Positions 1-10,633 of a stretch of 64,000 bases of DNA are shown here, in pieces. Origin of the DNA: Adineta ricciae (lineage: Eukaryota > Rotifera > Eurotatoria > Adinetida > Adinetidae); NCBI GenBank assembly GCA_905250025.1, contig CAJNOJ010000138.1, positions 208,817 through 272,816 on the forward strand. The letters are read 5' to 3'. Within the stretch, counting starts at the first letter, position 1. Each line of letters opens with the position of its first letter. The notes beneath the pieces were generated by a model that was given only the letters and a program-made list of their open reading frames with translations, did not search any database and was not told the DNA's origin. The position numbers were made by a program, and so were the translations under genes.

Positions 1-423
1 ATGATGGGCTTTCTAAAATAATCTTCAATGAATAAAAAGTCTGCTATGATGAAACTGCATCTGAACAAATAAAAGACGTATAGAAATGCCATTGACATCT
101 TCATCAGCAAGACGGTTTTTTAGGAGACTGTAAAAAGAAATATAGAAACCAAATTTATATGCATAGTAAATTACAAAAAGATCAACAGAGGTCAATCGCA
201 TAGATAAAAACAATTAGAAAAGTGTCGAATGTGTCACAATGCTTGTATAATGAATGTACTTCAGTGGAAAATTCTCTAGATAATTATATTTAGTCGGAGA
301 TCTTAATCTGTCAGAAAAAAAACCGGCTGCTGTACGCGATATTTAGAGACTTAACTTGTCTTTCTAGTAAAGATTTCATCTAACTAATAATTGTCTGGTA
401 GTTTATACATTTCTGTGCAAGTT
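1..423. other. Sequence downstream of the Cys-repeat gene, no gene seen
   Basis: AT-rich sequence 3' of the minus-strand Cys-repeat gene. Short open frames here have no family signature and no second copy in the window to test them, so nothing is called. Confidence 0.4.
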
Positions 424-3303
424 TCACGGCCATTCCAGCAATTGGCCACCGCTACTTGTCTGTGTGTGATTCAATGATCCCTTATAGTATACAATTGCAT
501 TTTGTGAAACAATTGCATTAATCGCCTTCGTAGCACAAACATACACGATTGCTGAATCAGTGGCTGTAATATTCGCAACAAGTGGACATCTTGATTTTGT
601 CATATGTATCGTGGAGTTTGTTGCTTGGATACGCGTTTCATTTGTCGAGCAGAGATTATTAACGGTTAATCCATCACTACCTATGACAGTGGCAAAAGCA
701 GCACAGTCAGATACACTCACATTCACAGTTGAATTCGAACCACTAATTTCCAAAGAGTCTTGTGCACAAGCATTGGCAATAGAACTATTTTGAGTAATTT
801 TAAGAGCAGCTAACTTTGGACAAGGCCACGATGCAGTTACAGAAACATTCATAACATTACGTAGTGTTATATTCATTTCTTCACTCGCACAAAGATTGGA
901 GACTGTAGTCATATTTTGAATACTAAGAAGAACTTTCCTTGGACAGGCCGTTGATGAATCAATGGCGATTGAACCTATGGTCGTGGCTGCTATGTTCATT
1001 TCTTCGCTTGCACAGAGATTCTCAATGTTCTGTATACTTCGAGCAGCAAGAAAAGTCTTCTTTGGACACGCGGCTGCAGAATCAATTGAAAGAAGACCTA
1101 ACCTATCTGTTGCTATGTACATTTCCTCACTTGCACAGATGTTCTTAATATTTTGTGCACTTTGAACACTAAGAAGAACCCTTTCGGGACATACACCCGA
1201 TGAATTCACAGTAATAGAGCCTATGCCAGCTGCTGTTATGTCCATGTGTTCACTAGCACAGAGGTTGGAAACTTCGGTTATATCTTGAGCATCAAGGACA
1301 ACTTTTTGTGGACATGCTGCCGCTGAATTGATGGAAATCGTTTCCATTTGAGCGGATATTAAACTCATTTCTTCACTTGCACAAAGATCGGAAACCGAAT
1401 CGACCGAGGTCATATAAAAAGCGCTGACTTTTGGACAAGTTGTTGAATTGAAAGTAATCTTATTAGCTTGAAATACCATTATATCCAAATGATCACTAGC
1501 ACAAAGATTTTCAATTTCAGATGTGTTATTAACTGTAACGGTAGTCATTTTAGGACATGGTGAAGCTGGATTCATAGATACGACAGATTTATCTTCGATG
1601 TCTATCTTCATTAAATCCATTGCACATACGTTTTTGACACGAGCTGCTCCTGCTGCATGAATCTCAGTTATTTGTGGACATGATGAGGGCGTTGAAATGA
1701 TGGTTGCTCTGTTCTTTGCTTTGATATTCAGCTGATTAAGCGAACAAACATTGTTCACTGTGGAACTCCCTGTGGCTGTTAAATTAAGCATCGGCGAACG
1801 GCAAGTGTGCCTATTTTCTATGTCTATTGTGTCATTATTTTGAGCCAGGACATGAACCATGTGACGAGATGCTGAAAGAGAGTAATAGGAAGTCAAAAGC
1901 TAACCACAGAAATTGCTGTTTAGATTTATATTAGAAATGTTGAAAGTTGTAGACAACAGATTCCTTAGTTTTTGTTCTCCGTATTATAAACTTACCTAAT
2001 GTTGTAGTTGCGTATTTACTTGTTTGGCGTGCTTTTCTGGTCGTTCTACGTGAGTTGTAAGGAGATCGATAATAGTTTCGTTTTCCTTCGTCTTCGTCTT
2101 CGTCCTCTTCTTCTTCATAATCATCTTCTTGTATTTCGTGCGAATAGTCGTCTTCTGCCATTCCTTGATAGTCTTGAGTTTTATGAAACGAACCAAAGTT
2201 ACCATGCATTCCACCGCTAAAACCACCTTTGGTAGGATTGAACACTGGGATGCTTGGACCAATCACTATAATAAAGAGCGTTGTGTATAAATAGAAAATT
2301 CTGTAATATAAACATACACGGTATCGGATTAAAATAACGAAGCATATCAATGTTTCCAGTCAAGGCCGATCCACTGCTGACTAAACTTGCATAACCTGAA
2401 GCGATGAGTTGAGCAACAGAAAATACTTGGCCATACATGTTGATCACTGGTGGAATTATGTAAACTAGAACAAACGCAAAAAATTCTCTTTACTTCGAAT
2501 AATCAATAAGTATATGGTTTACCGCCTGATGATGAATAAATGATGGTTTGTTTAGATAATCGATCAGCAAAGATGGGGACCGATGGTAAGAAACTGACAA
2601 ATGGACCACGTAGCGCTGGAAAAAAAAGTTAAAATGGATCAAATCAATAAGGACAATGATTTAAAGAAAACCGACGATTGTCACGACGATTGTATCGAGC
2701 TACAGGAAAACGAAATCGTTGATAGGATCGTCGATTGCTTTGATCGATGTAAATGTTCATATATCCAAGACTATTTGTTGTTGGTGGACGTCTCTTAAAA
2801 ATTCATCAAACTGATTCAACTATGCACATACTAATCATTTACTTTGTTTCCTACATATGACCGCAGTTGAAGAACTGTATCATCTATCAAAATATTCAAA
2901 AGCATCAGTGACTGGCAGATCAGAAGGAAAATTATGCTCATGAGAAGAAGGTACGAATATTCACAGTAGTAGCTATACCTTCACAAAAGCTATCGATTAT
3001 TGATTACATTTCACAACATTACCTTGATCGTTCGATGATGATCGAGAAAAAGCGAAGAACCTCATCGAAACAGCAACAGCGATAACAAGTACCAACACTG
3101 TACATATAATCTTCAATCTATTTCGCGTGAAAACAATCGAACACCACGATCTAAATCATTGAGATATCGAAAAACTCGTCACTCTATTCACTAAACATTT
3201 ACAGCACTCACAATGGGTGTGCTCGGTGCATAATAGTTTTCTTCGAAATAGATTCCGTTTGTTCATCATTTGTAGACACCTTATTATATTCACGTCTATC
3301 CAT
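424..3303 (-). CDS. Type II membrane protein with tandem two-cysteine repeats (copy A)
   Basis: Family not recognised. The last exon (1871-424) encodes about a dozen repeats of 33-36 residues, each with an N(L/I)CASE(E/H)M-like block and an ACP(K/R)-like block, so two Cys per repeat with alternating hydrophobic residues, as in a beta-solenoid. Upstream exons read from splice sites and phase: 3303-3212 (ATG; MDRREYNK start), 3150-3023 (about 20 hydrophobic residues, IICTVLVLVIAVAVS, a likely signal anchor), 2911-2843, 2793-2655, 2615-2523, 2464-2318 and 2265-1996 (an acidic D/E run, then RRTTRKARQ). Phases agree from 2793 to the stop; the junction between 3023 and 2911 is unresolved and the 39-nt intron at 2654-2616 is short. 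Substitutions against the copy at 7712-9938 suit this frame. Probable short cytoplasmic N-terminus and large extracellular repeat region. Confidence 0.6.
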
Positions 3304-4100
3304 TGAAGTTGCTCTTCAATACAGCAAACGAACTAAAATAGAAACAAAACATTGAAAAATAACTCCATTGGTTTATTATTGATTTTTGATTATATAAAGT
3401 CCTGTATAAAAATATAGTCGGACTCGTTACTCAAGAAATATATACTATTTTGGCTATCTGTCTCTCTATACTGAGCATGTTGTTTACTGTTTCGAACAAA
3501 GTATATCTTATCATTATCATCATCTGAGTTGTTATCTCATATTGAGAAACATTCATTTTTCTATTCGTTTGAGTCCATTTTCTTGCATCATATGATGTCC
3601 TCTTTCTCTCTTTGTATTTTAGTCAACATTGAAGCACAAAATATAAGCTATCAGAACTAGCTGAAATCCTAGACAAAGAGGGCTAATGACAGAATCACTG
3701 CCCATCAATTCATCAACGACATGATACAGTGATCTACGTCTATCTATGTCACCAAATTCTTCATAATCTCCTGATTACTAAGTGTTCGCTACTTTGATCA
3801 TGATTTTATTTTTACGATTCAATGTATAGACAGTAACAATATTGAATATCTCATCTGATATACGTAAATATTGATGGTTGTATGCGATATGTGCATAGAA
3901 TTATTCGTTTTTCGTTATTTTCTTTGCTTGCGAAATAACAGAACATGGTTTATTCAGAAAATGTGAAGTTGATAACGCTTTTTTGTTCTTCTCTAATAAA
4001 GAATCGATGCACGTGTTCTCTTGTTCGGTAGTTCTTATCAGTACTTATATGGCATTTACGAAAAGGAAAGAATCTTTTGAAAATTTTCAGATTAACTTCA
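3304..4100. promoter_or_regulatory. Divergent intergenic region, copy A
   Basis: About 800 nt between the starts of the minus-strand Cys-repeat gene and the plus-strand SAHH-like gene, so it probably carries both promoters. The homologous region at 9939-10633 lacks about 107 nt present here near 3800-3905. An AG at 4089-4090 just before the SAHH-like start looks like a splice acceptor, so a 5' UTR exon may lie in this stretch. No specific element could be named. Confidence 0.35.
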
Positions 4101-5621
4101 ATGCAGCATTTACAATGCATTCGGTCACCCTTTGTTCATCAAATGAGAAACATTGCTCACCATATTCCCTTCCATAACCGTGTTAAACAAGAATGTCTTC
4201 GTTTATCAAACGTTCCCTTATTATCTTCAATTGTGAAACAATATGAAAGCATTCAACCATTGAAACACTATTCGGTATTAAATATTCAACATGAACTAGG
4301 TGACGTTAGCGCACAAGTTGAAGCATTAATTCGTCTTGGTGCCTTGCCAAAACATGTGTATTTCCTTCCTCCGTCATATTCTCATAATAAGCAGTTCGAG
4401 GCGTTCTTAGCCAAGCATTTTCACATCCCGAAAGAAAATCTGTTCGATTCGTCATCGTATCGACTACGTTACAATTACGATAAATATCGTTTAATGAATG
4501 TTTTAGTTCATCTAAAACAAATGATTCAACTGGAATCGATGAAAACCCAGAACCAATCGAATAATTTACTTATTTTAGATGATGGCGGTTGTTTTTCTGA
4601 AGCAATAACCATCCTATTCGATATCGAAGAAAATAAACTAGATCCAAATGAACTAAGCTGCAATCTGCCATCGACGTTGGAGCTGTCGGAACGTGATGCG
4701 AAATTAATTTTATCGTTTTTAAAAACAAATCAAATCCGTCTCGTTGAGCAAACATCACGTGGTTTGTTTAAATATATTGATCAGCCAAAAATTCCGATTG
4801 CGTTGAAAAAACTTGGCATATCAATAGTTGATGTTGCTACGAGTGAACCGAAAAAACGTTTAGAATCTGTGATAATCGCTGAAACTTGTCTAAATATGTT
4901 ATCTTACCTTTTTTATGACGCTCCCGCTCATTTAAAAATCCCCAAACCTTCCAAGAACGATCAATGTTTATTACTTGGATATGGGGCGATTGGACAAGCG
5001 ATTGCATACGCCTTGACGCATGGTGGAGATCTAGGAATGTTTTCAAAAGATTCGGTTTACATATGGGATACAGATATGAACAAAAGAACTTCGGCAGAGA
5101 GCGATGGATTTCGACTGTTCAATCAATGGGATAAGACAAATGAATTTAATTATATTATCGGTTGTGCTGGTCGATGTTCATTATCAATGTCGTCTCTATC
5201 GCTATTACGTAACAGTTCATATTTAATCAGCGTTTCATCGGCAGCAATCGAATTTCCGTTTCATGAAATGATTCAATATGCATCGGAAAGGCGTGCTGAT
5301 GATATACAAATCCGATTATCGAAGGAAGAGTTCGATAAATTGAATGATGAGGATATTCATCGAAATATTAAGTTTCTTATTGAAAATAGCAAAGAAATAA
5401 CAGTTGTAAATGGTGGAATGCCGATCACATTCTTGGGAATTTTAAATCCAACAGTACCTGAAAAGTTCGACCTGACAATTAGTCTAATGGTTGCTGCGAG
5501 CATTCAAGCAACTTTGATGAAACTGGCGAACGATCAAGAGAATCGGATTATACCATTGAACACAAACTTTTCAAATTTCATTTGTAATTGGTTCGAAACT
5601 AGGAAATCCGTAGAATATTAA
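4101..5621 (+). CDS. S-adenosylhomocysteine hydrolase-like NAD-binding protein (copy A)
   Basis: Single coding exon of 506 aa. The start chosen is the first ATG after an acceptor-like TTTTCAG. A Rossmann fingerprint GYGAIGQ lies near residue 293. Further upstream are LILDDGG near 160 and VEQTSRG near 215, at the positions and spacing of the DDGG and EETTTG motifs of SAH hydrolase. The following catalytic stretch of true SAH hydrolases (Lys and Asp-Asn of NDSVTKSKFDN) is not conserved: here it reads VDVATSEPKKRLES. Family knowledge says those residues carry out the C3' oxidation, so I infer a nucleotide-binding relative without hydrolase activity. The near-identical copy at 10634-12154 shows the frame is maintained. 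The gene lies divergent to the Cys-repeat gene and upstream of the receptor. Confidence 0.6.
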   Translation: MQHLQCIRSPFVHQMRNIAHHIPFHNRVKQECLRLSNVPLLSSIVKQYESIQPLKHYSVLNIQHELGDVSAQVEALIRLGALPKHVYFLPPSYSHNKQFEAFLAKHFHIPKENLFDSSSYRLRYNYDKYRLMNVLVHLKQMIQLESMKTQNQSNNLLILDDGGCFSEAITILFDIEENKLDPNELSCNLPSTLELSERDAKLILSFLKTNQIRLVEQTSRGLFKYIDQPKIPIALKKLGISIVDVATSEPKKRLESVIIAETCLNMLSYLFYDAPAHLKIPKPSKNDQCLLLGYGAIGQAIAYALTHGGDLGMFSKDSVYIWDTDMNKRTSAESDGFRLFNQWDKTNEFNYIIGCAGRCSLSMSSLSLLRNSSYLISVSSAAIEFPFHEMIQYASERRADDIQIRLSKEEFDKLNDEDIHRNIKFLIENSKEITVVNGGMPITFLGILNPTVPEKFDLTISLMVAASIQATLMKLANDQENRIIPLNTNFSNFICNWFETRKSVEY

Positions 5622-6042
5622 TAAAAGTTCATATCTCAACGATCAGCGTGAGTGACTTGTATGTACCCACATTCATCGTCCTTCTCGGATATTTTATGAC
5701 ATTTCTTTTAATATAAAGACACACATGCAATCTTCTGAAGGTGAAAAATTCTCTGGGATGTATATCTTATGATATTGAATTAACACGCGTGTAAAACTAT
5801 TCTACTCACATTAATTCACACATCTGTAATAACCTAATAACTGTGGATCACTTCGTTCGTCTTTCTTTCTCCTATTATCTGACAATTAATTACAGAAGAA
5901 GAAATCCATCTTTGTTCTTATATACCAATTACAAAAAAAAAGAAAGATTTGTAGTTACAAAACCATCAGATCACCCACACTAGCTGACAAGTTTCGTTTT
6001 TTCCTACCAGAAAAACTAAATTGCTAAAATTACATTCAACTC
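5622..6042. other. Intergenic, SAHH-like gene to receptor (copy A)
   Basis: AT-rich spacer of 421 nt between two same-strand genes. It holds the 3' UTR of the first and presumably the promoter of the receptor. No coding signal or structured element seen. Confidence 0.4.
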
Positions 6043-7079
6043 ATGTCATCAGCAGTTGTCACAAGCCTAATCGATTCCTATCGGCAAGTGTTCATCTATA
6101 TGGGCATTCCTATCTTATCATTCGGTCTTGTCGGTGATATTTTCAATATACTTGTATTCTTGAGTCTTCGAACCTTTCGACAAAGTTCATGTGCATTCTA
6201 TCTGACTACAATGTCATTATTGAATCTTGGTCAACTGATCACTGGTTTATTATCGCGTATTTTAATCACTGGTTATGACATTGACCTCACACGTACTTCA
6301 TTGTTTTATTGTAAATTCCGATTATTCTTCCTTCAAGTGTCTACGGCAAGTTCTCTTGGATGTATTTGTCTGGCGACAATCGATCAATACTTTGCCACAT
6401 GTGCTCGACCTCGTTGGCAACAATGGTGTAATATTTATTTATCCCGACGAATTCTGTTCGGTTTGATTGTCATCGTCATTATCGAACAAAGTCCTTGTAT
6501 GATTGTTTATGACCACAGGATCTTATCGGTGACATCGAATGAAACAATTTGTGTTAGTACAAGTATCGATTTTGACAAATTCAACATTTATTTTAATTCA
6601 CTTGTGTTAGGGAATGTCATTCCTCTTACCATAACATCTACTTTCGGTGTCCTAATCTATCGAAATATTCAACAATTGAGCTATCGAACCGTTCCATTGG
6701 TTAGACAAGAGCTCGATAAGCAATTAAATTCTATGGTTCTTATTCTAATTTTTTGCATTCATATGACGTTTTTACCACAACTGATCGTTTACTTTATCGC
6801 AGTTTATGGAAATATTCAAAATTCTCGTACTCGAGCACAACTTAATTTGGCTTATGCAATTACTCTTTGCTTATATTATTCATTCTTTGCTGTAAGTCAT
6901 CTTTGTTCATTATTTCTCAGCTTTTTTGTGTCCGTCTCATGTTTTAGTCGTCATTTTATATTTATATGATCGTTTCGGAACGTTTTCGTCGGCAGTTTGT
7001 GTACGTGATCTTTCAAATGCATATTAATCGGTATCGTCCACAACGAGTCGCTCCAAATGTAATCTTCAACTTAACATAG
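6043..7079 (+). CDS. Rhodopsin-family seven-transmembrane receptor (copy A)
   Basis: Two exons, 6043-6891 and 6948-7079, with a 56-nt GT-AG intron in phase 0; 326 aa. Without the splice the frame ends in low-quality sequence. With it TM7 ends SSFYIYMIVSERFRRQF, the usual class A TM7/helix 8 arrangement. Seven hydrophobic segments can be counted, starting at IPILSFGLVGDIFNILVF (TM1). The end of TM3 reads TIDQYFATC, a variant of the E/DRY region, and WQQWCN lies in the second intracellular loop. Similar to the large FMRFamide/peptide-receptor-like expansions of rotifers; ligand unknown. The allele at 12589-13625 has identical exon lengths. Confidence 0.8.
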
Positions 7080-7625
7080 TTCATAACAAAAATGATATTT
7101 TCATGTTGTACAACAAATTTTTTGCTTCGAGATTGAAAAAGTCGCTCGTCGTTTCGTTTTATCCGATCTTAAATTCAGTAGAATGTTTTAGTATATTCTT
7201 ATCGTTAGATCTGGAATGTAATTAAGCACGCTTTTACCGCCAATAACTGAAGTAATATATTACATACACTTAACTGAGACTTTTCTCTTATTAGAAAAAG
7301 AAGAAAGATAAATGTGAAACTATAATGATGGTTGTAATAGAGGTCGACGAATACGTCGGAAATACTGTTTAGTGTAAAGAAATGTGATCGTGATATGAAA
7401 CGGCCTTCTTTCCTTGTGCTACAATCAAACAGATGCCAACTTCGTAGAAGCTGTGCATTGCCCACTGTGATGTATGGAATTGACCATTTCAGATGCTTTA
7501 TCTTGTTCAGATCACATGATTCGATCTATACGTGTTAGTAACGATGAAAATGCATATTTATTTATAAAACACGAATTGAACACTGTAGCACAACAGTTCA
7601 TACTATGCAGTACTAGTTGTCGTTC
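7080..7625. other. Tail-to-tail spacer, receptor to phospholipase D gene (copy A)
   Basis: Region between the 3' ends of convergent genes. Plus-strand open frames here and in the homologous 13626-14179 are not supported: part of them is antisense to the last exon of the phospholipase D gene. Confidence 0.4.
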
Positions 7626-7710
7626 TCAGAATCGAAACTTGCCACTGGCATCGGACCATTTTCCCTCATCGTTTAATTTACCATATTTATCTGTGGATTG
7701 ATTTCTGTAC
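7626..7710 (-). CDS. Phospholipase D-like protein, C-terminal fragment (copy A)
   Basis: The last 85 nt of the piece match the end of the last exon of the complete gene at 14180-16209, including the TGA (TCA at 7626-7628). The rest of this copy-A gene resumes after the join, at 19462-21136. About 220 nt (start of exon 4, intron 3 and most of exon 3) are missing between the two parts. Confidence 0.75.
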
Positions 7711-7711
7711 N
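7711..7711. other. Assembly join (1 N), copy A to copy B
   Basis: Gene order jumps back here: receptor and phospholipase D tail on the left, Cys-repeat gene, SAHH-like gene and receptor again on the right. The Cys-repeat gene on the right is cut inside its repeat exon. Confidence 0.9.
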
Positions 7712-9938
7712 TGTATACTTCGAGCAGCAAGAAAAGTCTTCTTTGGACACGCGGCTGCAGAATCAATTGAAAGAAGACCTAACCTATCTGTTGCTATGTA
7801 CATTTCCTCACTTGCACAGATGTTCTTAATATCTTGTGCACTTTGAACACTAAGAAGAACCTTTTCGGGACATACACCCGATGAATTCACAGTAACAGAG
7901 CCTATACCAACTGCTGTTATGTCCATGTGTTCACTAGCACAGAGATTGGAAACTTCGGTTATATCCTGAGCGTCAAGGACAACTTTTTGTGGGCATGCTG
8001 TCGCTGAATTGATAGAAATCTTTTCCATTTGAGCGGATATTAAACTCATTTCTTCACTTGCACAAAGATCGGAAACAGAATCGACCGATTTCATATAAAA
8101 AGCGCTGACTTTTGGACATGATGTTGTTGAATTGAAAGTAATCTTATTAGCTTGAAATATCATTACATCCAAGTGATCACTAGCACAAAGATTTTCAATT
8201 TCAGATGTGTTATTAACTGTAACGGTAGCCATTTTAGGACATGGTGAAGATGGATCCATAGATACGACAGATTTATCTTCGATGTCTATCTTCATTAAAT
8301 CCATTGCACATACGTTTTTGACACGAGCTGCTCCTGCTGCATGAATCTCAGCTGTTTGCGGACATGACGAGGGCATTGCCATGATGGTTGCTTTGCCTTT
8401 GGCTTTGATATTCAACTGATTAAGCGAACAAACATTGTTCACTGTGGAGCTACCTGTGGCTGTTAAATTAAGCATCGGCGAACGGCACGTGTGACTATTT
8501 TCTATGTCTATTGTGTCATTATTTTGAGCCAGAACATTAACCACGTGATGAGATGCTGAAAGAGAATAATAGGATGTTCAAAGTTGTAGACAATAGATCG
8601 CTTAGTTTTTGTTCTCCATACTAATTATAAACTTACCTAATGTTGTACTTGTGTATTTACTTGTTTGGCGTGCTTTTTTGGTCGTTCTACGTGAGTTGTA
8701 AGGAGATCGATAATAACTTCGTTCTCCTTCGTCTTCTTCTTCGTCTCCGTCATATCCATCTTCTTGTGTTTCTTGCGAATAGTCGCCTTCTGCCGTTGCT
8801 TCATAGTCTTGAGTTTTATGAAACGAACCAAAGTTACCATGCATTCCACCGCTAAAGCCACCTTTGGTAGGATTGAGTACTGGGATACCTGGACCAATCA
8901 CTATACAATAGAGAGCGTTGCCTGTAAATAGAAAATTCTGTAATATAAACGTACATGGTATCGGATTAAAATAACGAAGCATATCGATGTTTCCAGTCAA
9001 GGCCGATCCACTGCTGACTAAACTTGCATAACCTGAAGCGATGAGTTGAGCAACAGAAAACACTTGACCATACATGTTGATCACGGGTGGAATGATGTAA
9101 ACTAGAACAAACGCAAGAAATTCTCTTTGCTTCGAATAATCAATAAGTATATGGTTTACCGCCTGATGATGAATAAATGATGGTTTGTTTAGATAATCGA
9201 TCGGCAAAGATGGGGACCGACGGTAAGAAACTGAAAAATGGACCACGTAGCGCTGGAAGAGAAAAGTTAAAATGGATCAAATCAATAGGGACAATAATTT
9301 AAAGAAAACTGACGATTGTCACGACGACTGTATCGAGCTACAGGAAAACGAAACCGTTGATAGGGTCGTCGATTGTCCTGGTCGATGTAAATGTTCATAT
9401 ATCCAAGATTATTTGTTGTTGGGCGCCTCTTGAAAATTCATCAAACTTATTTAACTATGCACATACTAATCATTTACTTTGTTTCCTACGTATGACCGCA
9501 GTTGAAGAACTGTATCGTCTATCAAAATATACAAAAGCATCAGTGACTAATAGGTTAGAATGAAAACTATGCCCATGAGAAGAAGATACGAATATTCACA
9601 GCCGTAGCTGTAACTTCACGAAAGCTATCGATTATTAATTACATTTCACAACATTACCTTGATCGTTCGATAATGGTTGAGAAAAGGCGAAGAACCCTAT
9701 CGAAACAGCAACAGCGATAACAAGTACCAACGCTGTACATATAATCTTCAATCTATTTCGCGTGAAAGCAATTGAACACCACGATCTAAATCATTGAGAT
9801 ATCGAAAAAGTCGTCACTCTATTCATTGAACATCTACAACACTCACAATTGGTGTGCTCGGTCCATAATAGTTTTCTTCGAAATAGATTCCGTTTGTTCA
9901 TCATGTGTAGGCACCTTATCATATTCACTTCTATCCAT
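7712..9938 (-). CDS. Type II membrane Cys-repeat protein (copy B, 3' end missing)
   Basis: Allele of the gene at 424-3303. Exons: start ATG at 9938-9936 (MDRSEYDK), then an anchor exon with LVLVIAVAVSIGFFAF, then 9428-9293, 9252-9160, 9101-8955, 8900-8637 and 8555 to the join. The repeat exon is cut at 7711 after about 7-8 repeats, so the C-terminus is absent. The two alleles differ by an in-frame 3-nt deletion (RRPPTTN against RRPTTN at the exon starting 9428), which supports minus-strand coding there. The acidic segment before the repeats is also conserved. Function unknown. Confidence 0.6.
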
Positions 9939-10633
9939 TGAATTTGCTCTTCAATACAGCAAACGAACTAAAATAGAAAAAAAACATTGACAAATAATTC
10001 CATAGGTTTATTATTGACTTTTGATTATATAAAACCCTGTATAAAAATATAGTCGGACTCGTTACTCAAGAAATATATACTATTTTGGCTATCTGTCCCT
10101 CTATACTGAGCATGTTATTTACTGTTTCGCACAAAGTATCTCTTATCATCATTATTATCTAAGTTGTTATCTCATATTGAGAAACATATTCATTTTTCTA
10201 TTCGTTTGAGTCCATTTTCTTTACATGATGTGATGTCCTCTTTCTCTCTTTTTATTTTAATCAAGATCGAAGCACAAAATATAAGCTATCAGAACTAGCT
10301 GAAATTCTAGACAAAAAGGAATAATGACAGAATCACTGCCCATCAATTCGTCGACGACTTGATACAGTGATCTACGTCTATTCATGATACCAAATTCTTC
10401 ATGATATCACGACTACACTAAGTGTGCGCTACTTTGATCGTTTTTCGTTATTTTCTTTGCTTGCGAAATAACAGAACATGGGTTATTCAGAAAATGTGAA
10501 GTTGATAACGCTTTTTCGCTCTCCTTGAATAAAGAATCGATGCACGTGTTCTCTTGTTCGGTAGTTCTTATCAGTGCTTATATGGCATCCTCGAAAAGCA
10601 AAGAATCTTTTGAAAATTTTCAGATTAACTTCA
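9939..10633. promoter_or_regulatory. Divergent intergenic region, copy B
   Basis: Counterpart of 3304-4100, about 100 nt shorter because of one deletion. Presumed promoters of the Cys-repeat gene (-) and SAHH-like gene (+). No specific element recognised. Confidence 0.35.

Noticed and set aside
424-1896. Plus-strand ORFs inside the Cys-repeat exon (560-793, 939-1165)
   Set aside because: Complementary-strand shadows of a repetitive coding exon.
2601-2798. Plus-strand small ORF with several Cys, also present at 9270-9433
   Set aside because: It is antisense to an exon of the Cys-repeat gene. An in-frame 3-nt deletion and the substitution pattern between copies fit the minus strand (RRPPTTNSLGYMNIY).
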